From contig CAYXRK010000211.1 of the NCBI GenBank assembly GCA_964467615.1, positions 1-7,642 on the forward strand: a DNA stretch of 7,642 nt, in the 5' to 3' direction. Made by a program: the position numbers and the translations under genes. Source of the stretch: CAYXRK01 sp964467615. GTDB taxonomy: Bacteria; Hydrogenedentota; Hydrogenedentia; Hydrogenedentales; GCA-2746185. This document shows positions 1-5,418 of this stretch, piece after piece; the first letter of the stretch is position 1; every line of letters begins with the position of its first letter. The notes beneath the pieces were generated by a model that was given only the letters and a program-made list of their open reading frames with translations, was not told where the DNA came from and made no database searches.

Positions 1-1002
1 GCGGATCTGGTGCGCGCGGCGTTGCTGGCGACCGTCCCGGTCGCCGCGTACTTCGACTTTCTGGCAATGCCGCAACTCTATCTGGTTGCGGCGGGCGTCG
101 GCGCAGCAACGGTGTTGTTCCAAATCGCGGATCACGCGTATCTGCCTGCGCTCCTGGGCAAGTCCGATCTGCTCGAAGGTAATGCGAAGCTGGGAACGAC
201 GGACGCGATTGCGGAGATCGGCGGGCCAAGTCTCGCGGGAATATTGGTGGGACTCGTTACCGCGCCGATGGCGCTTGCGTTCGACGCCGTTTCGTACGTG
301 ATATCGGCTGCGTTCCTTCGGACGATTCGCCGTCGCGAATTGCCGACGAAGCCCGAGGCCGAAACGCAGGCGCTTGGCCGGGACTTTTGGATCGGCCTGC
401 GCGCGGGTTTCGGCCATCGATTGGTGCGCCCGCTCATGATGGTCGATGCGAACACCGCGTTCTTTGGCGGTTTTTATCTTTCCCTCTACATGATCTACAT
501 GATCGAAACACTGGCGTTGCCGCCTGCGATCGTGGGAACGCTGATCGGCGTGGGTGGCGTGGGCGCTCTATTTGGCGCGATCATTTCGCGGCACTTGCAG
601 CGCTACCTCGGCGTTGGTCCCGCGTTGGTCGTGTTACTCGCGGTGGGGCAATCGGCCGCGTTGTTGATTCCGCTCGCCAGCGGGCCGGAGTGGGTGGTGG
701 TGAGCTGCCTGGCAGTGCATCAGTTGTTAGGCGACGCGATGTTGGTGGCGTACTACATCCAAGCGGTGAGTTTGCGCCAAACCGTTTTGCCGCAGCACGT
801 CCTCGCGCGAGCGAACGCGGCGACGCACGTATTCACCGGAGTATTGGTGCCGCTGGGCGCGTTGGCCGCCGGGGGAATTGCATCCGCCGTGGATGTTCGC
901 GCGGCGGTCTGGACGAGCGTTCTCGGAGGTCTGGCGGCGCCGGTCATACTCGCCACGTCACCGATTTTGAGACTACGGGAGCTGCCGATCGAGGGCCCCT
1001 AG
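1..1002 (+). CDS. MFS transporter, MFS_3 (EntS-like) type, 5'-truncated
   Basis: This is the C-terminal part (333 codons visible) of a major facilitator superfamily exporter. The frame is open from base 1, so the start lies outside the window; the GTG at base 10 is internal. The first residues (ADLVRAALLATVPVA) match the region just after the TM2-TM3 loop of MFS_3 / EntS-type proteins, so roughly 80 N-terminal residues are missing from a typical length of 410-430. Hydrophobic segments alternate with short loops. A charged central loop (about residues 108-128, RRRELPTKPEAE) separates the two six-helix halves, and an arginine-rich turn follows the sixth helix. The conserved 'SYVISA' stretch lies at about 98-103. 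Members export small molecules such as siderophores or drugs across the inner membrane, but the substrate cannot be told here. It ends with TAG at 1000-1002, and the next gene has its own promoter, so it is not part of the pyr operon. Confidence 0.88.
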   Translation, partial: ADLVRAALLATVPVAAYFDFLAMPQLYLVAAGVGAATVLFQIADHAYLPALLGKSDLLEGNAKLGTTDAIAEIGGPSLAGILVGLVTAPMALAFDAVSYVISAAFLRTIRRRELPTKPEAETQALGRDFWIGLRAGFGHRLVRPLMMVDANTAFFGGFYLSLYMIYMIETLALPPAIVGTLIGVGGVGALFGAIISRHLQRYLGVGPALVVLLAVGQSAALLIPLASGPEWVVVSCLAVHQLLGDAMLVAYYIQAVSLRQTVLPQHVLARANAATHVFTGVLVPLGALAAGGIASAVDVRAAVWTSVLGGLAAPVILATSPILRLRELPIEGP

Positions 1003-1005
1003 CCA

Positions 1006-1036
1006 ACTGCGGCTCGGCGGGAGCCTCGCCCTCCCC
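1006..1036. repeat. Putative dispersed intergenic repeat (GSAGASPS type)
   Basis: Directly after the MFS stop codon lies a GC-rich segment with a perfect hairpin: GGCTC (1011-1015), loop GGCGG, GAGCC (1021-1025). Plus-strand translation gives GSAGASPSP and minus-strand translation gives GEGEAPAEP. I recall these strings as recurring in spurious ORFs annotated across planctomycete- and verrucomicrobia-like genomes, which would make this one copy of a dispersed repeat. Only one copy is in the window, so the repeat status is inference. Lacking a T-run, it is not an obvious terminator for the MFS gene. Confidence 0.4.
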
Positions 1037-1060
1037 GTTTCGGCGGGATGAGACGACTGC

Positions 1061-1089
1061 TTGAATGGCATGGGCGCGATGCGTATAGT
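1061..1089 (+). promoter_or_regulatory. Sigma70-type promoter of the pyr operon
   Basis: TTGAAT (-35, 1061-1066) and TATAGT (-10, 1084-1089) are separated by an ideal 17-bp spacer. Transcription should start near 1096, giving a leader of about 85 nucleotides before pyrR that includes the terminator hairpin at 1144-1167. Confidence 0.7.
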
Positions 1090-1100
1090 GCGTCCTCGAC

Positions 1101-1184
1101 GTGAAACATCTTCCGCCACATACGGCGGCCCCGCCGCAGACCCACTCCCGCACGGGAGTTTTTTTTTGCCTGGACGCTGAATGA
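1101..1184 (+). CDS. Candidate pyr leader peptide (27 codons) spanning the attenuator
   Basis: A frame opens at GTG 1101, runs through the terminator hairpin and its T-run (encoding V-F-F-C), and stops at TGA 1182-1184. That stop overlaps the pyrR start as ATGA. It is the only start in this frame after the promoter, because a TAG at 1086-1088 closes the frame upstream. With transcription starting near 1096 the mRNA would be almost leaderless, and no Shine-Dalgarno is possible. The layout resembles the E. coli pyrBI leader, where a translated peptide crosses the attenuator, but no U-rich pause tract precedes the hairpin here. The frame could equally be a chance opening, since 27 codons in GC-rich DNA is not significant by itself. 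No family is recognised. Confidence 0.3.
   Translation: MKHLPPHTAAPPQTHSRTGVFFCLDAE
1113..1135 (+). promoter_or_regulatory. Alternative leader hairpins upstream of the attenuator
   Basis: The segment GGCGG (1124-1128) can pair with CCGCC upstream (1113-1117, loop ACATAC) or, as GGCG (1124-1127), with CGCC downstream (1132-1135, tetraloop GCCC). These pairings are mutually exclusive, which is what a leader switch needs. Neither visibly invades the terminator stem, so a regulatory role is only suggested. Confidence 0.3.
1144..1167 (+). terminator. Intrinsic terminator / attenuator before pyrR
   Basis: The inverted repeat ACTCCC (1144-1149), loop GCAC, GGGAGT (1154-1159) is followed by eight further Ts (1160-1167). 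It lies between the operon promoter and the pyrR start (1181), so it cannot simply end the MFS transcript. Its position fits transcription attenuation of the pyr operon. The stem is short (six pairs, seven if C-G closing with a two-base loop is allowed) but the U-tract is strong. Confidence 0.75.
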
Positions 1185-1750
1185 ACGCCGCCTCCGATAA
1201 CGGGACCGTCATCATGACCGCCGAGGCCATGGCCGGAGCGGTGCGCGCCCTCGCGCGGGACATCGCCGCCGCGCACGATCGGCTGGATAACGTCGTGCTT
1301 CTCGGCATTCTGAGGCGAGGCCGGCCCTTGGCGGATCGCTTGGCGGAGGCGATACGCGAGATTACCGGCCTGCGTCCGCGCGTGGGGTCATTGGCGACGA
1401 CGCTGTATCGCGACGACATCCGGACGGGGGGCGCGAGTTCCGGAGTGTACAAGGGTGAAACGCATTTCGAGTTCGACGTGAACGGCACGAACGTGGTGTT
1501 GGTGGACGACGTCATCTTCGCGGGCCGCACGGCGCGCGCGGCGATGGATGAACTGATGGACTACGGCCGGCCCGAGTGCATTCAGTTGGCGTGCCTGGTA
1601 GATCGCGGCAACCGGCGGCTGCCCATTCAGCCGGACTTTCTGGGCCGCGCGATTGGCACGCGGCCCGAAGACCACGTGTACGTACACCTGTCCGAGATCG
1701 ACGGCGAGGACATTGTGGTGTTGAAACGGGCCGTCCGGGGAGACGCGTAA
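1181..1750 (+). CDS. pyrR: Bifunctional pyr operon regulator / uracil phosphoribosyltransferase PyrR
   Basis: PyrR senses UMP/UTP, binds pyr leader mRNA to promote attenuation in the families studied, and can make UMP from uracil and PRPP. The 189 residues match the usual 180 or so. Visible landmarks are the N-terminal strand NGTVIM, LLGILRRG (40-47), TTLYRDD (73-79), the PRPP loop VVLVDDVIFAGRT (105-117), GRPECIQLACLVDRG (129-143) and RRLPIQPDFLGR (145-156). Two departures from the Bacillus sequence are visible: the loop has A114 where Thr is usual (TGRT), and the segment before LYRDD lacks the common Asp (LATT rather than DIT). ATG 1181 is preferred over ATG 1214 because the latter would delete the first beta strand. 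Its ribosome site is weak (GGA 1172-1174), which suits coupling to the leader frame. It is first in pyrR-pyrB-pyrC, three bases ahead of pyrB. Confidence 0.93.
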   Translation: MNAASDNGTVIMTAEAMAGAVRALARDIAAAHDRLDNVVLLGILRRGRPLADRLAEAIREITGLRPRVGSLATTLYRDDIRTGGASSGVYKGETHFEFDVNGTNVVLVDDVIFAGRTARAAMDELMDYGRPECIQLACLVDRGNRRLPIQPDFLGRAIGTRPEDHVYVHLSEIDGEDIVVLKRAVRGDA

Positions 1751-1753
1751 GTC

Positions 1754-2791
1754 ATGGCAACGCCAGCGACACCCCTGCACCAAGCCGCCGAGCCCGCGCG
1801 GGCCGCGGCCAAGGAACCATTCCGTTGGAAACGCCGGCATTTGGTGGGACTCGAGCATTTGTCCCGCGAGGAAATCGAACTGATTCTCGACACCGCGCCT
1901 CAGTTCCTCGCGGTACAACAACGCGAGAGCGGCATCAAGAAGGTACCGTTGCTGCAAGGGCGGCTGGTTGTAAACCTGTTTCTCGAACCCAGCACCCGCA
2001 CTCGCGTTTCCTTTGAGCTCGCCGCCAAGCGCCTAAGCGCGGACACGCTCACGTTTACACCGTCGGCATCGAGCGTGACCAAGGGCGAGACGATGCACGA
2101 CACGTTGGCGAACATCGAGGCGATGCACAGCGACATCATCGTCATTCGCAGCACGTACGCCGGCGCTCCGCACATGCTGCGCAAGGGGCACACTTCGCAC
2201 ATCATCAATGCAGGCGACGGCGCGCACGAACATCCGACCCAGGCGCTGTTGGATGCATTCACTATTCGCCAGAAAATTCGCGAACGGCGCGAGGACGAAT
2301 CGCTCGGGCTGGACGGCCTTCGCGTCGCCATCATCGGTGACATCGCCCACAGCCGCGTCGCGCGGAGCAACATCTGGGCGTTAACGAAACTGGGCGCGCG
2401 CGTGGTCCTGTGCGGACCAAAGACGCTAATGCCCCGGAAGATCGAGGCGATGGGCGTCGATGTAACGCACGATTTGCGCGAGGCGCTCGAGGGCGCGGAC
2501 GTGGTGTACGCGCTTCGCATTCAACTCGAGCGCCAAGGCGGCGCGTTGTTTCCGAGTTTGCGCGAGTACATTCGCTTATTCCAGGTCAACGAGCGCTCGC
2601 TCGAGGCCGCGCCGAAACATGCCATCGTCATGCACCCAGGACCGATCAACCGCGACGTCGAACTCGCGGCGACCGTGGCGGACGGCCCACGCAGTGTTGT
2701 GCTCGAACAAGTGACGAACGGCGTTGCGATACGAATGGCCGTCATGCACTTGCTTGTAAACGAATCGAAAGCCGCATCGCGGAAACTGTAG
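1754..2791 (+). CDS. pyrB: Aspartate carbamoyltransferase catalytic subunit
   Basis: This enzyme condenses carbamoyl phosphate with aspartate to N-carbamoyl-aspartate, step 2 of pyrimidine synthesis, in the cytoplasm as trimers. The carbamoyl-phosphate site STRTR is at 80-84 (FLEPSTRTRVSFE). The mobile loop SVTKGE has Lys110, HPTQ is at 160-163, and the aspartate-domain signature GDIAHSRVARSN is at 195-206. Near the C-terminus are MHPGPINRDVE (293-303) and QVTNGVAIRMA (319-329). At 345 residues it exceeds the common 300-310 because of an Ala/Pro-rich N-terminal extension of about 25 residues before the usual first helix (HLVGLEHLS). ATG 1754 is supported by GGGGAGA at 1737-1743 and by lying three bases after the pyrR stop, which implies translational coupling. 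No pyrI follows, so CTP allostery through a regulatory subunit is not expected from this locus. Confidence 0.96.
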   Translation: MATPATPLHQAAEPARAAAKEPFRWKRRHLVGLEHLSREEIELILDTAPQFLAVQQRESGIKKVPLLQGRLVVNLFLEPSTRTRVSFELAAKRLSADTLTFTPSASSVTKGETMHDTLANIEAMHSDIIVIRSTYAGAPHMLRKGHTSHIINAGDGAHEHPTQALLDAFTIRQKIRERREDESLGLDGLRVAIIGDIAHSRVARSNIWALTKLGARVVLCGPKTLMPRKIEAMGVDVTHDLREALEGADVVYALRIQLERQGGALFPSLREYIRLFQVNERSLEAAPKHAIVMHPGPINRDVELAATVADGPRSVVLEQVTNGVAIRMAVMHLLVNESKAASRKL

Positions 2792-2815
2792 CATGGGCAT
2801 CCTGCCCATGCCGCT
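2791..2815. repeat. Inverted repeat / putative dispersed repeat (HGQDAHAT type) between pyrB and pyrC
   Basis: A perfect 8-bp inverted repeat, CATGGGCA (2792-2799), loop TCC, TGCCCATG (2803-2810), begins one base after the pyrB stop codon begins to close. The minus strand reads HGQDAHAT in one frame and GRMPML in another. I recall both strings from spurious ORFs over dispersed repeats in PVC-type genomes. With no T-run after it, it is a poor terminator and transcription probably continues into pyrC. It could act as an mRNA stability or processing hairpin within the operon. Multi-copy status cannot be seen in this window. Confidence 0.5.
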
Positions 2816-2840
2816 CGGGCCAGCAGTCCCCGCAACGATA

Positions 2841-2844
2841 GGAG
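2841..2844 (+). promoter_or_regulatory. Ribosome-binding site deciding the pyrC start
   Basis: GGAG at 2841-2844 lies 5 bases before GTG 2850 and 8 bases before the adjacent TTG 2853. Both starts give the same protein apart from one residue. GTG is chosen as the stronger codon. Confidence 0.6.
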
Positions 2845-2849
2845 ATTGA

Positions 2850-4124
2850 GTGTTGACCATCGCAATCAAGGGCGGTCACGTCATCGACCCCGCCTCCAAG
2901 ACCTCCGCGCGGCTGGATGTATTGGTGAGCGACGGACTCGTGAAGGCCATCGGGAAGGACCTCTCCGGCGACGAGACCGTCGACGCAACCGGTTGCGTGG
3001 TTTGTCCCGGCTTGGTCGATATCCACGTGCATTTTCGCGAGCCTGGATTCGAGGCGAAGGAGACGATTGCGTCCGGCAGCCGGGCGGCGGCGCACGGCGG
3101 CGTGACCTCGGTCGTGACGATGGCGAACACGCGGCCCACGATCGACAACGCGGGCATGGTGGAGTTCATCCATCGGCGCGCGAGGGAGACCGCGTGCATC
3201 AAGATTTGGCCGGCGGCCTGCGCGACGGTCGGCATGCAAGGCAAAGAGTTGACCGAAATGGCCGAGCTCAAGGAAGTCGGCGCGGTGGCGGTGACCGACG
3301 ACGGCAAGGACATTCAGGACAGCCGCGTGATGCGGCGCGTGCTGGACTACGCGTGCATGTGCGGGCTGCCGTATATGGCGCATTGCGAGGACCACACGCT
3401 GTCGGTCGACGGCGCCATGAACGAGGGCGTCAACGCGACGAAGCTCGGCATGCCGGCCGTTCCGAAAGCGGCCGAGGAGATTATGATCGAACGCAACGCG
3501 CGGCTTGCCGAACTGACCGGTGCGCACGTTCACATTCAACACATCACGACTGCGGGCGGCGTCGAGATTCTCCGCCGGTACAAGGCTCGCGGCGCGCCTG
3601 TGACGGGCGAGACGTGCCCGCACTATTGGATGCTGACGGACGATGCCGTGCTGACGTTTAACGCAAACGCCAAAATGAATCCGCCACTGCGCGAGGCGGA
3701 GGACGTCGCCGCGATCAAGCAAGCGATCGCGGACGGAATCTTCGATTGCATCTCGACCGATCATGCGCCGCATACGCCAACGGAGAAGGAGGTCGAATTC
3801 GCGCAAGCGCCATTCGGCATTCTCGGACTTGAGACGATGCTCGCCGCGGTCATCACGGGACTCGTCGAGCCGGGCCTCATTTCGCTCGAACGCGCGATCG
3901 AGATGATGACTTCGGCGCCGGCAAAGCTAATGCAGCTGCGCGCAGGCGAACTGCGCGAAGGCGGCCCCGCCGACATCACCGTGTTCGATCCGAAAGCGGA
4001 ATGGACCGTTGACCCCGCGAAGTTCGCCTCGAAAAGCCGCAACACACCCTTCACCGGAATGGCTCTGCGCGGCGTCGTGAAATACACGCTCTGCGACGGA
4101 AAGATCGTTTATCCGTTCAACTGA
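2850..4124 (+). CDS. pyrC: Dihydroorotase, class I
   Basis: Dihydroorotase cyclises N-carbamoyl-aspartate to dihydroorotate, step 3 of pyrimidine synthesis, using a zinc site in an amidohydrolase barrel. The 424 residues are typical of class I (B. subtilis / Aquifex type). Metal and substrate residues are visible: HVHFREPG (His59, His61, Arg63), Asn93 in NTRP, Asp151 in VTDDGKDIQD, His178 in AHCED, His231 in HIQHITT, and the catalytic Asp304 in STDHAPH. GETCPHY (253-259), the active-site loop with FGILGLET (322-329) and the C-terminal FASKSRNTPF (392-401) are also typical. Asp151 rather than a carbamylated lysine at the bridging position is a class I trait. In Aquifex such enzymes associate with PyrB, and the pyrB-pyrC adjacency here is compatible with that. 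The gap to pyrB is 58 bases and holds the inverted repeat at 2792-2810. Confidence 0.95.
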   Translation: MLTIAIKGGHVIDPASKTSARLDVLVSDGLVKAIGKDLSGDETVDATGCVVCPGLVDIHVHFREPGFEAKETIASGSRAAAHGGVTSVVTMANTRPTIDNAGMVEFIHRRARETACIKIWPAACATVGMQGKELTEMAELKEVGAVAVTDDGKDIQDSRVMRRVLDYACMCGLPYMAHCEDHTLSVDGAMNEGVNATKLGMPAVPKAAEEIMIERNARLAELTGAHVHIQHITTAGGVEILRRYKARGAPVTGETCPHYWMLTDDAVLTFNANAKMNPPLREAEDVAAIKQAIADGIFDCISTDHAPHTPTEKEVEFAQAPFGILGLETMLAAVITGLVEPGLISLERAIEMMTSAPAKLMQLRAGELREGGPADITVFDPKAEWTVDPAKFASKSRNTPFTGMALRGVVKYTLCDGKIVYPFN

Positions 4125-4140
4125 ATGCACTTTCACGTGC

Positions 4141-4146
4141 TATACT
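4141..4146 (+). promoter_or_regulatory. Candidate -10 box for the UPF0175 gene
   Basis: TATACT (4141-4146) lies 31 bases before the ATG at 4178. The best -35 is weak (TTCAAC 4116-4121, 19-bp spacer). An inverted repeat GCAC-N6-GTGC (4127-4140), containing the palindrome CACGTG (4134-4139), abuts the -10 box. It would suit an autoregulatory operator, but this is unproven. Confidence 0.4.
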
Positions 4147-4177
4147 TTGAAGCGATGTGCGTCAGGGAAGAAGTCAA

Positions 4178-4429
4178 ATGGCGGCCGTAACATTCGATAT
4201 GCCCGAACGCGTATTCACGGCGTTGCGATACGCGCCGCACGAGTTTTCGAATGAACTACGGCTTGCCGCCGCCGCGCTCTGGTACGAACAAGGCAAAGTG
4301 TCCCAAGAAATCGCCGCGGAAATCGCCGGCCTCGATAGGACCGATTTCCTACTCGCGCTTTCGCGAATGGGCAAGGAATCGTTTCACTTCAATCACAGCG
4401 AACTCGATAACGAATTGACCCGTGGATGA
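4178..4429 (+). CDS. UPF0175 family antitoxin-like small protein
   Basis: This is an 83-residue protein recognised as UPF0175 (Pfam PF03683), a family often paired with PIN-domain toxins and thought to act as a DNA-binding antitoxin. The signature is the central stretch (about 32-64): ALWYEQGKVSQEIAAEIAGL, followed by DRTDFLLALSRMG. This corresponds to the family's 'LYEEGKISLGKAAELAGMSREEFL' helix-turn-helix-like core. The acidic C-terminus SELDNEL is also usual. ATG 4178 is chosen over the in-frame GTG 4157 because AGGGAAG (4164-4170) sits seven bases before it and the shorter protein matches the family's length. It starts 53 bases after pyrC and has its own -10 box, so it is probably transcribed separately. 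No PIN-domain gene lies on either side, so it appears to be an orphan. Confidence 0.8.
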   Translation: MAAVTFDMPERVFTALRYAPHEFSNELRLAAAALWYEQGKVSQEIAAEIAGLDRTDFLLALSRMGKESFHFNHSELDNELTRG

Positions 4430-4550
4430 CAGCGCGGTCATTGACGTGCCCCCCTTATTCTTTTGGCCCGATCACGACACCTCGATCTTCTTCGTTACTT
4501 CGCACGCCGCGAAAATCCAGTATGTAATAAGTGATATTATATATACTTAA
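4422..4550 (+). CDS. Doubtful short ORF overlapping the UPF0175 stop
   Basis: A 42-codon frame opens at GTG 4422, overlaps the end of the UPF0175 gene and closes at TAA 4548-4550, exactly where the convergent crotonase gene ends. A second overlapping start, ATG 4426 (ATGA with the UPF0175 stop), gives 34 codons. Neither product resembles a PIN domain or any family I know. Position, where a toxin partner would be expected, is the only argument in favour. The second half is AT-rich and may simply be intergenic DNA. Confidence 0.15.
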   Translation: MDDSAVIDVPPLFFWPDHDTSIFFVTSHAAKIQYVISDIIYT

Positions 4551-5348
4551 CTATTTGCCGCTAAAAGCTGGCTTGCGTTTTTCGACAAAGGCCATCACGC
4601 CTTCCTTGAAGTCGGGGCCGGAGGCGCTGTGGGCGAAAGCCTCGGCTTCAGCTTGGAGTTGCGCCTCGAAGTCGGTCTCGATGGATTTGTAGAGCAGCCG
4701 TTTGGCGTGGCCGAGGGCGCGCGTCGGGCCGCTGGCAAGCCGCGTGGCGATGCGCGTGGTTTCCTCGTCGAGTTTGTCCGTGGGCACGACCCAATTGATG
4801 AGTCCCATGTCGCGCGCTTGCTGCGCCGTGAAGCGATCACCGAGCAGCGCCATCTCCATCGCGCGCTTGATGCTGACGGTGCGCGGGAGGTGAAACGTCG
4901 ATGCGCCGTCCGGGCTCGTGCCGATGTTGCAATACGCGAGCGTGAAAAAGGCGTCCTCGGAAGCGACGACCAAATCGCAGCACAGCGCCATGCTCACGCC
5001 CGCGCCGGCCGCCGCGCCGCGCACGGACGCGAGAATCGGCTTGGCCATGCGGCGCATGGGGAACATGATCGTGTGCAAGTCGTGGATGCGCATGACGAAC
5101 TGTTTGCGAATTTCATCGGGCGGGAGTTGCACCGCCTGCGCCATCCCTTTTACGTCGCCGCCGGCCATGAAGTGATCGCCCGCGCCCTTGAGCACCACGC
5201 AGCGCACGGCGTCGTTCAGTTCGAGGTCGTGAAACGTCTCCGCAAGCGCCTTGCGCATTTCGTCACTGAAGGCGTTGCGCGCTTCGGGGCGGTTCATGGT
5301 GAGCGTGGCGATGCCGTTCTTGATTTCGACGAGCAAATGACTGGACAT
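4551..5348 (-). CDS. Crotonase-superfamily protein (enoyl-CoA hydratase/isomerase-like)
   Basis: The protein has 265 residues with the full crotonase fold: the N-terminal strand IATLTMNRPEARNAFS (13-28), the first oxyanion-hole motif HFMAGGDVKGMA (59-70), the second VRGAAAGAGVSMAL (109-122), LPRTVS (154-159) and the C-terminal F(K)EGVMAFVEKRKPAFSGK. Such enzymes act on acyl-CoA thioesters and stabilise a CoA enolate. The two catalytic glutamates of classical enoyl-CoA hydratase align with Ser119 and Tyr139 here. Asp147 in GTSPDGAST occupies the position used by PaaG-type isomerases and 4-chlorobenzoyl-CoA dehalogenase. An isomerase or other non-hydratase reaction is therefore likelier than hydration, and the substrate is unknown. 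The start ATG (5346-5348) has an ideal AGGAGGT five bases upstream. The gene stands alone, convergent with the UPF0175 gene. Confidence 0.9.
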   Translation of the reverse strand: MSSHLLVEIKNGIATLTMNRPEARNAFSDEMRKALAETFHDLELNDAVRCVVLKGAGDHFMAGGDVKGMAQAVQLPPDEIRKQFVMRIHDLHTIMFPMRRMAKPILASVRGAAAGAGVSMALCCDLVVASEDAFFTLAYCNIGTSPDGASTFHLPRTVSIKRAMEMALLGDRFTAQQARDMGLINWVVPTDKLDEETTRIATRLASGPTRALGHAKRLLYKSIETDFEAQLQAEAEAFAHSASGPDFKEGVMAFVEKRKPAFSGK

Positions 5349-5387
5349 GACGGACCTCCTTTTGGCTGGGCGACAAATTAGTTTATA

Positions 5388-5418
5388 ACTATACTGCCTA
5401 CATGCGTTCTAATGTCAA
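5388..5418 (-). promoter_or_regulatory. Promoter of the crotonase gene
   Basis: On the minus strand a perfect TTGACA (5413-5418) and TATAGT (5388-5393) are separated by 19 bp, longer than optimal. The start would fall near 5381, giving a 5' UTR of about 33 bases that includes the AGGAGGT ribosome site at 5354-5360. Confidence 0.55.

Noticed and set aside
387..1064. A 225-codon plus-strand frame overlapping the MFS gene
   Set aside because: It is Arg/Gly-rich and out of frame with a clear membrane protein; a shadow of high-GC coding sequence.
1096..1143. Bacillus-type PyrR binding loop in the leader RNA
   Set aside because: I searched for the GAGAGG-like conserved loop and found nothing similar, so PyrR binding here cannot be asserted from sequence.
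2742..3806. A 354-codon open frame on the minus strand, antisense to pyrC
   Set aside because: It is a GC-rich shadow of pyrC: low-complexity Arg/His/Ala-rich product, no ribosome site, and it runs through the pyrB-pyrC spacer. Pyr enzyme motifs on the plus strand are decisive.
4430..4550. A PIN-domain (DUF3368-like) toxin gene next to the UPF0175 gene
   Set aside because: The space is only about 120 bases before the convergent gene, and the short frames lack the acidic residues of a PIN domain.
5390..5402. Rightward promoter (TATACT 5390-5395) for the frame at 5402
   Set aside because: There is no -35 at a usable distance, the box is the reverse of the crotonase -10, and it would leave almost no leader and no ribosome site.
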